A DNA stretch of 64,000 nt from Vulcanimicrobiota bacterium (GTDB lineage Bacteria > Vulcanimicrobiota > Xenobia > Xenobiales > JADMJV01). The stretch spans positions 52,689 through 116,688 of the forward strand of contig JAFKGI010000024.1 in NCBI GenBank assembly GCA_017307785.1, given 5' to 3'. Below, one piece after another: positions 48,123-56,027 of this stretch. The notes under the pieces were generated by a model. That model had not been told where the DNA came from and ran no database searches. It saw only the letters and a list, made by a program, of their open reading frames with translations. A program made the position numbers and the translations under genes. The first letter of the stretch is position 1, and every line of letters starts with the position of its first letter.

Positions 48123-48257
48123 AGGTTCCTACCTTGGCGGGAGGAATCGAGGATAAGCTTGCCGTCCCGACTCTGACTGTGGCTCTTTCGCGAATCAACC
48201 TCGGAAAGAGACCGTATGGATCACCGAGCACTAACGAAGGGGACCGGCAGTTTCCTC
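48083..48257 (-). ncRNA. Candidate structured leader or small RNA
   Basis: Read on the minus strand, a folded domain spans 48257-48149. GAGGA (48257-48253) pairs with TCCTC (48153-48149). TGCCGGTCCC (48249-48240) pairs with GGGACGGCA (48168-48160) with one bulged G. Inside, GGTCTCTTTC (48213-48204) pairs with GAAAGAGCC (48189-48181) with one bulge, leaving asymmetric internal loops. A TATACT -10-like box lies at 48269-48264, 6 bases before the first stem, and the terminator above ends the unit. The stems, box and terminator agree on one strand. No known RNA family was recognised: the overall shape is 6S-like, but conserved sequences are missing. It may be a riboswitch-like leader. Confidence 0.45.
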
Positions 48258-48467
48258 ACTCGCAGTATAGCCCGCCGCTCGCTCGAACGCACAGGCACCA
48301 AAGTCCCGACATGCTGTTAGCCCGGTACCGTTTGAATCCACGAACCACAGCCCAAAGCCGCCATGGCTGGCGACCTGGAGCTGGTAAACAACCCCGGGCC
48401 ACGGATCGGCCGGCGCAGGAACTATTTCTATGCGCAGCTAATGAACGTGGCGATTAGGGAGGTTGAG

Positions 48468-49103
48468 ATGTCTGTTTTCACAAGAGTCCGGGGAGCTGTT
48501 GTGGTCCTCCTTGTCAGCCTGTATGGTCTGGCCGGGGCTGTTCCTATCGCTTCTAACGTGGCCTCAGGAACAGACCTTGGGAGCACAAACTTTATCCATG
48601 GTCAATCCTTCACCGTGGGCCCCTCCGGTAACTACAACCAGATTGTCTTCAACTTTTTCAGCGACTTCGAGCTAACGATGCCAGAGGCTACCGGCACAGC
48701 CTTTCTGCTGTCGACGCAATATTTAGGCACCCCCAGCGCTCTAAGCACCGCCACGCCGGGATTTCTGGGGTCAGCGGTGGCCGCCGGCAACCTGTTCACC
48801 TTTGATCCCTCGTTAACTCTCACGTCCGGAGTACAATATTTTCTCTACACCGATAGCGCCCAGCCCTCTATTCAGTTGACTACGACCCCGAGCTACGCCG
48901 GAGGGGACCGGTATCGTTCTTTCGACGGAACCAGTAACTTCGTCCTTAGACCCGGCGAGGACACCAATTTCCTGGTCTCCGGCTCTCTGGTGACGGCTGC
49001 TGGAGCACCCGAACTAGACCCAGGTAGCTGGTTGGTTGGAGCGGCGGCCGCTTGCTGCCTTTTGATGCTCGCAAGGGGTCGGAAGCTCAAACCCAGCCTG
49101 TAA
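48468..49103 (+). CDS. PEP-CTERM-like surface protein
   Basis: 211 residues from ATG 48468 with GGGAGG upstream. An N-terminal signal (RGAVVVLLVSLYGLAGAVP) is followed by a beta-rich, Ser/Thr/Gly-rich extracellular domain. The C-terminus reads APELDPGSWLVGAAAACCLLML then ARGRK, a short motif, hydrophobic helix and basic end. This is the layout of a PEP-CTERM/exosortase sorting signal with PEL instead of PEP. The anchoring enzyme (exosortase or archaeosortase-like) is not in the window. Residues 60-170 resemble other PEP-CTERM bodies, for example NFFSDFELTMPEATG. Confidence 0.7.
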   Translation: MSVFTRVRGAVVVLLVSLYGLAGAVPIASNVASGTDLGSTNFIHGQSFTVGPSGNYNQIVFNFFSDFELTMPEATGTAFLLSTQYLGTPSALSTATPGFLGSAVAAGNLFTFDPSLTLTSGVQYFLYTDSAQPSIQLTTTPSYAGGDRYRSFDGTSNFVLRPGEDTNFLVSGSLVTAAGAPELDPGSWLVGAAAACCLLMLARGRKLKPSL

Positions 49104-49132
49104 CCTGGTCGTCCCCGCATCCGGCAACTAAA

Positions 49133-50989
49133 TCAGGCGGGCGGATCATCCTGGGTCAGCTTGCGGCCGACCACCGCGCCGGCTTTGCCCAGAGCGTAGG
49201 AGCCGAGCAGGGCCCCAGCCCAGCCGCCCACGTTGGCCGCCCAGGTTTCCGAGCCCGGTAGCAGAGCGCCGCCGACCAGCGCACCCACGGCGCGTCCGCC
49301 GGTGACGCCGCCCAGGGTGCCGAGAGCCGCTCCGGCCACCGCGCCGCCCACGATCTTGGTCAGGAAGACCTTGTCGCCACGGGTCAAGTCATAATCGTTA
49401 GGCTCGGCCTTCTCAGCCCTGAGAGCACGATAGGCGCCGTAAGCACCGAGTCCCACCAGGCCACCACCGATACGCCCCCAGAAGGCGGCCATACTGGCTC
49501 CGACGCCACCGCCCAGAGCACCACCCAAAGTTGCGCCCAAGAGAGAGCCGGCCACGCCGCCGCCCACGGTCGCCACCAGACCCTGAATCATCTTGCCCGG
49601 TTTGACGGGAGCATCGAAATCGTCGGGAGTGAAGTCCATCTTAGACAGGTCCACACCGGCCTTGGCCAGCTCCTGGGTAATGGCCACGCTGGCCATTCCG
49701 ACCGGACCCGTCGCTACCGACATAAACTTGTCGGCCACTTCGTTGGCCTGTCTCAACTTTTTGGGGTCATCGCCGGTGGTCATCTGGAAGCCCAGGTTCA
49801 TCGAAGAAGCCACCGTGGCCAGGCCGGCTCCGCCGGGCAGACCGAGCAACACTCCCGTGATCAAGCTCATCTTGCCGCGCAGCTTCAGAGCGTCGTCATC
49901 CTGAATCAAGCCCTTTTCTAGAGCGCGGGCACCGCGGTGCAATTGAATGGGTGAGAGCAGAGACAAGCCGGTTTCCATGGCCGTGCGCAGGTAGGGAACC
50001 TGCCCCAAAGCGTGGCCTACGGTGCGTCCCGCGTTGCGCACCTGCTCATTGTCCATCATGTGCTCACCGGGAGTGGTGCGCTCGGCCTGCTCGATGATGT
50101 GCGCTTTGTGCGGAAAATCTCGCGTAAAGGCAACCGGATCCTTATGATAAGCTTCGTAGGATTCGGCCCAGTCCTCGTAACGGTTGCCGCTGGCGTATTC
50201 GCTCACGAACGGTCCGTGGCCGAAAGGGCCACGCCAGTTGAGCGCGCCAAGCAGTCCATAACCGCCCGAATAATCGACCGCGTGCCCCTGTTCGTGATGG
50301 ACCAGAGCTTCGGCCCGGCCGTCGTTGATGTAGCCCTGGTCGAGCAAAATGCGCGTGTGAGTCAGACCCGGCTGGGACATGCCCGAAATGCCGGTATCGG
50401 TCAGATTGGGGACCACATGCATCACGGAAGAAGCGGTGACGTCCTTGAGCGGCAATTTATCCAGCGCGTCGTAGATGGCTTTCTCTTCGGCCGGGGTGCC
50501 TACCACGGTGGGATAAATGAACTTGGGCATCGCCCGCAAAGCCGAGGCAACCGTGACCAGACCTTCGGCGGCCTTGGTCGACTTGCTCTCTTCTTCGGTC
50601 TTCGGCTTCTTGTCGTGGTGACGCTCGATGGCGTAGCCGGCCAGGGCCGCGGCCGCGCCGCTGGCGATGCCGCCACCAATGGCAACGCCGCCTACGATGG
50701 CGGCGTTGTCGTGGGCCAGGTGAATTCCGAGAGGAGTAGCGCCGATCAGTCCCACGGTGGTGCCCACCATATTGAACGCATACATGGTTGACAGGTAGCG
50801 CAGATGGGAGAGCGACTCGCGGGTGAGCAACTTGACGAAGCGGCCGATGCGCACTTCGCGCGTGTTCGGCGGCGGAACCGGAGCGGAATCGACCGGTTCT
50901 TGGGCAGCGGGGGCCGGCTGCGAAACCACCGGAGACGGTAGTTTGCGCAGCGGTTGCGAACTGAACTGGGGCCCTTGCTGGATCTTCAC
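49133..50989 (-). CDS. Large HEXXH membrane protein (M34-like metallopeptidase domain)
   Basis: 618 residues from a GTG start. A disordered Pro-rich N-terminus (1-45) is followed by two hydrophobic Gly-rich segments (75-120). A peptidase-like domain at about 140-290 carries HEQGH (232-236) in EALVHHEQGHAVDYSGGYG and a second acidic site EDWAES (272-277), the arrangement of anthrax-lethal-factor-like (M34) gluzincins. The C-terminal 200 residues hold several Gly-zipper membrane helices (for example VGGGVAGSLLGATLGGALGG). It may be a membrane-bound protease or a pore-forming/toxin-like protein; the activity is inferred from the motif. Confidence 0.6.
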   Translation of the reverse strand: MKIQQGPQFSSQPLRKLPSPVVSQPAPAAQEPVDSAPVPPPNTREVRIGRFVKLLTRESLSHLRYLSTMYAFNMVGTTVGLIGATPLGIHLAHDNAAIVGGVAIGGGIASGAAAALAGYAIERHHDKKPKTEEESKSTKAAEGLVTVASALRAMPKFIYPTVVGTPAEEKAIYDALDKLPLKDVTASSVMHVVPNLTDTGISGMSQPGLTHTRILLDQGYINDGRAEALVHHEQGHAVDYSGGYGLLGALNWRGPFGHGPFVSEYASGNRYEDWAESYEAYHKDPVAFTRDFPHKAHIIEQAERTTPGEHMMDNEQVRNAGRTVGHALGQVPYLRTAMETGLSLLSPIQLHRGARALEKGLIQDDDALKLRGKMSLITGVLLGLPGGAGLATVASSMNLGFQMTTGDDPKKLRQANEVADKFMSVATGPVGMASVAITQELAKAGVDLSKMDFTPDDFDAPVKPGKMIQGLVATVGGGVAGSLLGATLGGALGGGVGASMAAFWGRIGGGLVGLGAYGAYRALRAEKAEPNDYDLTRGDKVFLTKIVGGAVAGAALGTLGGVTGGRAVGALVGGALLPGSETWAANVGGWAGALLGSYALGKAGAVVGRKLTQDDPPA

Positions 50990-51019
50990 GGGTTCACTTT
51001 AGCGGCGGAGCATGAAATA

Positions 51020-51184
51020 TTACTCAAACAACTCGGGCGGCATGCCCATGTTGATGGCGCACGGGCGGCAAACGCCGTGAGATTCCGGGGCGTCGCCTTC
51101 CAGGCCGCTTTCGCGGGGGGCGCGGATCTCGGAATTGCACCAGGCGCAAATAATCCGGAAGTCTTCTTTGGCGAAACTCTGCAT
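51020..51184 (-). CDS. Small zinc-ribbon protein (54 aa)
   Basis: 54 residues. Starts MQSFAKEDFRIICAWCNSEI; a second pair follows in SHGVCRPCAINMGMPPEL. The two CxxC pairs (13/16 and 39/42) form a treble-clef or zinc ribbon of the C-x-W-C ... SHG-x-C-xx-C type seen in small cytosolic proteins and at the ends of some sensor proteins. GAGG lies 10 bases upstream of the ATG. Role unknown. Confidence 0.6.
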   Translation of the reverse strand: MQSFAKEDFRIICAWCNSEIRAPRESGLEGDAPESHGVCRPCAINMGMPPELFE

Positions 51185-51339
51185 GGTAGTGGTCCTCAGC
51201 TATTACATCTTATGGGGGTTCTGCTGACCCCGTGCCCACACATTAACCCTTAAATTTTGCTGAATTACGACCGGATATGGACGAGATGTTGCCGCTCGCG
51301 CGTACTCCGCAAGCAGCCACCGAAGGCTATAGGACAGAT

Positions 51340-51966
51340 CTACCGCTGGGCCAGTACCACGATGTGATTCAGCACTCCGTCCAGCTTGACGCGCGCAAAA
51401 CCGAGACTTTGCAACCAGCTCTTGAGCTGGTTGGAGTTGAATAAATGTAAATGTTCCGGATTGTCGTCTTCATGCGAAGGCACGCTGACAATCAGCGAAC
51501 GGTCACAAACTCGAGACACCTCGGTCAGGGCCCGCAGCGGGTCGGGCGTGTGCTCCAACACCTCTAACATCGTAACCACAGGAAATTCGCGGTCGGCGAA
51601 GGGCATCGCTTCCAGCGGGCAGTTGAGAGCCGTTACCCGTGAGAGGCCCCCGCGAGAGAGAGCCTGCAGGTCGGCCACCCGATAGTCGAGCACATCCACG
51701 CAGGTTACCTCCAGCTCAGGAAACTCTTCCAGCAGCGGCCACAGGAACACTCCGCGGCCGGTGCCCAGGTCAAGCAGACGCTCGGGAGCCAGCCCGTGCA
51801 GAGTGCCCAGCACTTTGCGCACGCGCGGCAACTGATTGCTGCGCTTGAAACGGTGCAGGCGCAGCTCGCCGGCCTGCTCCAGCACCTCCTCATCGGTACC
51901 GTCGATGCCCAACTTGCCGCGCACGAAGGCCGCGGCGAAGTGCTCATAGTGATTGGATAAGCTCAT
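51340..51966 (-). CDS. Class I SAM-dependent methyltransferase in the RNA-repair cassette
   Basis: 208 residues. SAM-binding motif I LLDLGTGRGVFLWPLL (66-72 core), motif II VTCVDVL, and MLEVLEHTPDPLRALTEVSRV, then SVPSHEDDNPEHLHLFNSNQL. The EHLHLF segment recalls the His-containing loop in several Methyltransf_11 enzymes. It is not the ExxExxH-H signature of Hen1, the RNA 2'-O-methyltransferase of Pnkp/Hen1 repair systems, although the operon context is similar. Its first 23 bases overlap the 3' end of the HD-Pnk gene, so the two are co-translated. Substrate unknown; RNA ends are one possibility. Confidence 0.7.
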   Translation of the reverse strand: MSLSNHYEHFAAAFVRGKLGIDGTDEEVLEQAGELRLHRFKRSNQLPRVRKVLGTLHGLAPERLLDLGTGRGVFLWPLLEEFPELEVTCVDVLDYRVADLQALSRGGLSRVTALNCPLEAMPFADREFPVVTMLEVLEHTPDPLRALTEVSRVCDRSLIVSVPSHEDDNPEHLHLFNSNQLKSWLQSLGFARVKLDGVLNHIVVLAQR

Positions 51967-52969
51967 GGCCCTCCCAGAGTTCGGGTGGTTCCCAGCGCCG
52001 CATCATGCGCTCCACCACGCCGGCCGGCACGGGTCGAGAACGAGCCTGGTTGCGCCGCTCAATTTCGCTCAGGGGAGCTTCCACATAGACCAGGCGCACG
52101 TCGGCTTCATAATCAAAGCACAGATCCAGCGTGCGCTGCCGGAGTTGACCACTGAGATTGGTGGCGTTCCAAATAAAGTCGCGACCCGCCCGTAAATGAC
52201 CCCGCGCCCGCTCGCGAGCCTCCTGAATGACTTCGCCCTGGTCACCGCTGGGAGAGACCTCCAGCTCGTCACGCAGACCGTCCAGCGAGACCACCGGTAA
52301 CCCCCCGCCGTGTCGCGCGATCCAGTGGTCCTTGCCGGCCGCGGGCAGCCCCGACATCACCGTCACCCGACAGCGCGGCTGGTGGTGGACGACCCGGTGG
52401 GGGTCCCCACCGCGACGGAAATAAGTGACGCGACTGTGGTCGTCGGCAAAAGCGGGTGGGTTTTCTCGGGCCAGCTCGGCAAACAGGGAGATCTGGTCCA
52501 ACAAATGCTGCTGGTCCTGACAAATGCGCCCGCGCGCGTCAGCCCGCGCCAGCAGGGTCAGCAGCTCAGGCCGGCAGCTCAATCCCATCTGCAGGATCTG
52601 ACGCTCCCAGTCGGGGGCGTCGACCAATCGATAGGGCACCATATGATAGCGCACCAGTTGACAGACCATCTCGCGCAAGCGCGAGTCATAGCCACGCTCA
52701 TAGAGCAGCTGGCGGGCCATCTGCGAGCCCTTGCGCGCGTGACCGGGGCAGCTCAAGTCCGGCTGCAGACACAAAGGCTTGGCCACGTCGTGCAGCCAGG
52801 CCGCCGCTTCCAAGACCTCCCGGTCGCTTGCGCTCAGAGCCTGAAACTCCGGGTCTCCACGCAGGGCCTCCACCACCATGCAGGTGTGGGTCCAGACGTC
52901 ACCTTCCCCGTGATGCTCCGGATTTTGCGGACATTCCCGCAGGCTGCGCTCCCATTCCGACTTCAGCAT
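51944..52969 (-). CDS. HD-Pnk: HD phosphoesterase fused to polynucleotide 5'-kinase
   Basis: 341 residues. The N-terminal HD domain has H28 (DVWTHTCMVVEAL) and H60-D61 (AAWLHDVAKP); the C-terminal P-loop kinase has VMSGLPAAGKDHW (K213, Asp214 in place of Ser/Thr), SLDGLRDEL with D230 for the 5'-OH, and a lid-like RNQARSRPVPAGVVERMMRRWEPP. This HD + kinase order is that of Runella slithyformis HD-Pnk, which removes 2',3'-cyclic phosphate or 3'-phosphate ends and phosphorylates 5'-OH ends. Reaction here is inferred from architecture. It overlaps the ligase gene (7 bases) and the methyltransferase gene (23 bases). Confidence 0.82.
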   Translation of the reverse strand: MLKSEWERSLRECPQNPEHHGEGDVWTHTCMVVEALRGDPEFQALSASDREVLEAAAWLHDVAKPLCLQPDLSCPGHARKGSQMARQLLYERGYDSRLREMVCQLVRYHMVPYRLVDAPDWERQILQMGLSCRPELLTLLARADARGRICQDQQHLLDQISLFAELARENPPAFADDHSRVTYFRRGGDPHRVVHHQPRCRVTVMSGLPAAGKDHWIARHGGGLPVVSLDGLRDELEVSPSGDQGEVIQEARERARGHLRAGRDFIWNATNLSGQLRQRTLDLCFDYEADVRLVYVEAPLSEIERRNQARSRPVPAGVVERMMRRWEPPELWEGHELIQSL

Positions 52970-53733
52970 GCGAAAAGGTCAACATCGGGCGCCAGGCCGT
53001 TGGGCACGATGGGCCGGTCCAACCAGTGACTCTCGCTGTCGAGCACACTGGTCAGAAAGCTGGACCGCACGAATTTATAGCGCTCGAGCACCTGACCCCG
53101 CTCCTCCACCTTGATATACAGCCCCTCACTCATCGGGCTGGAATCGGTTTCCCGGCACACTCGCTCCGCATCCAGCCGCAATTCCAGGGCCAGTTGGCGC
53201 AACCGAGTCCACCAGTTCTCACTCTTATACAGGGACGGTCTCAAATAGTCGAGCAACTGACGGGGAGCCGGGCCCTCGTAGAGCACCGGCACCGAAACCA
53301 CCGGAAGCCCGGCCAGCAACTGCTGGCGCCGCGGGGTGTCTAAAAACTCTTTCTCGACCTGGTCCCACACATCAAACTCGCAGAAATAATGGGGCAGTCG
53401 GTCGTAGAAAATGGTGTGCTTAGCGTAGAGCCACTCCCCATACATGAGGTAGCGGGAACCCAGCCGCTCCCAGAAGGCCGTCTGGTGCACGCTGGCCCAG
53501 GTCTTGAACAAGGCAAAGTGCTTCTCGCGCGCTCCCCCATCCAGAAAGTGGCCGCGACTTTGCAACCGCAGCTCTCCGCCTTCGTCAAAGGAAAGGCCGG
53601 CATTGGCTCCGTCCAGCTTTTCTTCCACCACGATCTGACGCCCGGCCAAGGCGGAAAAATCGGCCACGGCCGGCTCGTCCCCGGGCTGGATTCCCGACCC
53701 CTCTAAGTGCGGGGTGCGCGGATACTTGAGCAT
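52963..53733 (-). CDS. ATP-dependent RNA ligase (Rnl-type)
   Basis: 256 residues from ATG 53733 (MLKYPRTPHLEGSGIQPGDE). Nucleotidyltransferase motifs: EEKLDGANAG with the AMP-accepting K39, LQSRG (Ia), YLMYGEWLYAKHTIFYDRLPHYFCEFDVWD (III/IIIa), EGLYIKVE (IV) and ERYKFVR (V). It lacks the C-terminal domain of T4 Rnl2 and matches short bacterial Rnl-type ligases found beside HD-Pnk genes. It seals 3'-OH/5'-phosphate RNA ends that HD-Pnk could make. It starts 4 bases after the upstream oxidase gene and its stop overlaps the HD-Pnk gene. Confidence 0.85.
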   Translation of the reverse strand: MLKYPRTPHLEGSGIQPGDEPAVADFSALAGRQIVVEEKLDGANAGLSFDEGGELRLQSRGHFLDGGAREKHFALFKTWASVHQTAFWERLGSRYLMYGEWLYAKHTIFYDRLPHYFCEFDVWDQVEKEFLDTPRRQQLLAGLPVVSVPVLYEGPAPRQLLDYLRPSLYKSENWWTRLRQLALELRLDAERVCRETDSSPMSEGLYIKVEERGQVLERYKFVRSSFLTSVLDSESHWLDRPIVPNGLAPDVDLFAC

Positions 53734-53737
53734 GTCC

Positions 53738-54865
53738 CTACCAGCACGCAGCCGAGTAAAACGCGAAGGCGGCCCGGTGGCGCTCAAATTCGGGCAGGCT
53801 GGTGCGCCCGAAGATGGCCAGTTCGGCCAGTACCTGGCCGGTCAGAGGGGCGAACTTGAAGCCGTGTCCGGAAAACCCGGCCCCGACCACAATACGCGGA
53901 TCTTCCGGCAGGTGGTCTAGAATAAAGTCTTCCGTGCAGGTGTTGGTGTAGATACATGCATCGTAGCCCACCAGTCGGGCCGTTCCCGACCACTGGCGCT
54001 GCACGAACGCCTGCAGGTCCGCGGCCGCTTCCTCGGGCAGGACCTCGCCGATGGGTCGGTCCGGGTCATCCCCATGCGGTCCCGTGCGATGGCGAGCCAA
54101 TTTAACACCGGGACGCTCGAACTCGGGCAGTCCGTAAAAGCTGTCATCGGCCTGTTCGCCGGCATAGACCCAGACCGGAAAGTCCCCGACCTGAGCGGAA
54201 GCCTCGATCTCGAAATAGCCGACGTCCTGGTGAGCCGGTCGCAGGTTGGCCTTAAGACGAGGCACCAGGCGCGAAGTCCAGGGGCCGGCCGTGATTACCA
54301 GCCGCTCACACTCCATCGGGCCCCGAGTGGTGTCCAGAAAGATCTGTGGACCCGGGTCGATCAACTGAACCTGGCAGTTGTCCATGATGTGGTCACGCAA
54401 TTGCTCGGTCAAGAAGCGCATGGTGCGGTCGGCCGCCACGACCGCACAGGTGTGGTCGACCAGCACCCGAGGGCTGTCGGGAAAGAGAAAGGGCGGAAAG
54501 CGCAGACGCGCTTCCTCGTCGGTGATTTCCTCCACCGTCACCTCGGGAACGTCACGCAGGCTTTCCTGATAGCGGCCGATTCCCGGCCCGAAAAAAATCC
54601 CGGGGTTCTTGTGTAACAGTGGTTGTCCGGCGGCTGCTTCCCAGGCCGGCCAGAGCCGTCCGTGCACCACCTGCATCAGCTCCACGTATTTGGAAGTGCT
54701 GTAGGTGGACCGAGTAATGCGAGACCGTCCGTGGGAACTGCCCTGGCCGTGACCCATCGGAAATTGCTCGAGCACGGCCAGGTTGGTCACGCCCTGCTTC
54801 AGCAGCGAATAGGCGGTGGCCAGGCCGTTGATGCCCGCCCCCAGCACGACCGCATCAAACCTCAA
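53738..54865 (-). CDS. MSOX/MTOX-family flavoprotein oxidase (SolA-like)
   Basis: 375 residues from TTG 54865. FAD-binding N-terminus VVLGAGINGLATAYSLLKQG, then GSSHGRSRITRSTY. The likely site of covalent FAD is the Cys in ACIYTNTCTEDFILD, matching the CMYT... site of monomeric sarcosine oxidase, followed by GFSGHGFKFAPLTG. The family oxidises N-methyl amines or secondary amines (sarcosine, N-methyltryptophan, pipecolate) to imines or aldehydes with H2O2. Length is normal. The start overlaps the MFS gene stop, and the MFS could import the substrate (inference). Confidence 0.83.
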   Translation of the reverse strand: MRFDAVVLGAGINGLATAYSLLKQGVTNLAVLEQFPMGHGQGSSHGRSRITRSTYSTSKYVELMQVVHGRLWPAWEAAAGQPLLHKNPGIFFGPGIGRYQESLRDVPEVTVEEITDEEARLRFPPFLFPDSPRVLVDHTCAVVAADRTMRFLTEQLRDHIMDNCQVQLIDPGPQIFLDTTRGPMECERLVITAGPWTSRLVPRLKANLRPAHQDVGYFEIEASAQVGDFPVWVYAGEQADDSFYGLPEFERPGVKLARHRTGPHGDDPDRPIGEVLPEEAAADLQAFVQRQWSGTARLVGYDACIYTNTCTEDFILDHLPEDPRIVVGAGFSGHGFKFAPLTGQVLAELAIFGRTSLPEFERHRAAFAFYSAACW

Positions 54866-56027
54866 GGGCCTGCCCCGGCCGATCACTGATCTTGGAAAGC
54901 AGTCCGGTGAGGGCCACAAGGATTCCCATCGCCAGAAACATGTCGCCTTCCCCGCACTTGTGGGCGATGACTCCGGCCAGGGCGGCTCCGGTGGCGTTGC
55001 CGGCGTCAATGCAGGCGGCGACCAGGCTGACCCCGCGACCGCGTTCTCCCGCCTCTAATCGCTCGTAAGCAAGGGCGTTGAGCAGCGGGTAGACCAATCC
55101 GTAGCCTACGCCAGCGGCCGCACCAATCGCCAAGACCATCAAGGTGGAAGGCTGCGCTGCCCACTGCAGAGCTCCCAGACCTCCCGCTCCCAGAGCCAGA
55201 GACAACAAACAGGGAGCGACCAGGTTGGAAGCTCCGAATCGAGCGGAAAGCTGTCCACAAAAAGCGCGACCGGCTCCGGCCACCAGCGTCAGCACCACAA
55301 ACAAGGCCGGCACCGAGCCGACCCCCAGCGACTGCAAATAGGCCGCGGCAAAGGCAAAGAGGCTGCCCACCGCCAGACCAAAGCTCAGCGAACCGACCAG
55401 CGGGCCGCGCAGGTTGGAGCGTCGCGCCAGCGTCCAAAGGGAACTGCCTTCGCCGCTTTCCTGCACCACGTCGCGCACCGCGTCGCGAAGAGACATGACC
55501 AGCAGCAAGGCTACGCCAAAAAGCGCGGCCGCCGCAATAAAAACATGGCGATCGTCATAGGGAGGCTGAGAACCCCGAATCAAACTGGCCGCCACCGGTC
55601 CTACCAGACTGCCTCCCAGCGCCGCCAGGCCGAAGTATCCGAAAATGGCGTGCATTTTCTCTGGAGGAGCGTGGTCGGAAACCCAGGCCCAGGCCGAGGT
55701 GAGATAAAGGGCAAAGCCCGCACCCTGCAGCACCCGCAGCGGAAAGATGTACTGCACATGGGGCGGCACGAAGGCATAGCCGAGCGAGGCCGCGATCAGT
55801 AGCAAGATACCCCAGCGCAGAAAAGGCATTCGGCCGCGCTTGTCCAGTTGCGGTCCCAACCAGGGTTGCAGAATCACGCTGATGATCCAGAAACCGCCCT
55901 CGCACAGTCCCACATGATACTCCTGCAGGTCGTGTGCCAGCAGATAGGGATTGAGGAAGATAAAGAAAGTGGACGCACCCATGCAGGCCATGTTGACCAG
56001 CAGCATCCGCTTCAGCGCGTTGCTCAT
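54855..56027 (-). CDS. MFS transporter, 12-TM
   Basis: 390 residues with about 12 hydrophobic segments. MFS features: the loop 2-3 motif LDKRGRMPFLRWG is a variant of GxLaDrxGrr, and the central loop (SLRDAVRDVVQESGEGSSLW) separates two six-helix halves. Lacks any signature that would fix the substrate. Both ends overlap neighbours (HpnN-like RND gene at ATGA; oxidase gene by 11 bases), making an export/import-linked operon. Confidence 0.85.
   Translation of the reverse strand: MSNALKRMLLVNMACMGASTFFIFLNPYLLAHDLQEYHVGLCEGGFWIISVILQPWLGPQLDKRGRMPFLRWGILLLIAASLGYAFVPPHVQYIFPLRVLQGAGFALYLTSAWAWVSDHAPPEKMHAIFGYFGLAALGGSLVGPVAASLIRGSQPPYDDRHVFIAAAALFGVALLLVMSLRDAVRDVVQESGEGSSLWTLARRSNLRGPLVGSLSFGLAVGSLFAFAAAYLQSLGVGSVPALFVVLTLVAGAGRAFCGQLSARFGASNLVAPCLLSLALGAGGLGALQWAAQPSTLMVLAIGAAAGVGYGLVYPLLNALAYERLEAGERGRGVSLVAACIDAGNATGAALAGVIAHKCGEGDMFLAMGILVALTGLLSKISDRPGQALEV

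Noticed and set aside
48083..48257. 6S RNA, RNase P RNA or tmRNA
   Set aside because: The shape is loosely 6S-like, but conserved sequences of these RNAs were not found.
51340..51966. Hen1-type RNA methyltransferase
   Set aside because: The Hen1 metal motif ExxExxH with a further His is not present, only a general EVLEH and EHLHLF; so kept as a generic methyltransferase.
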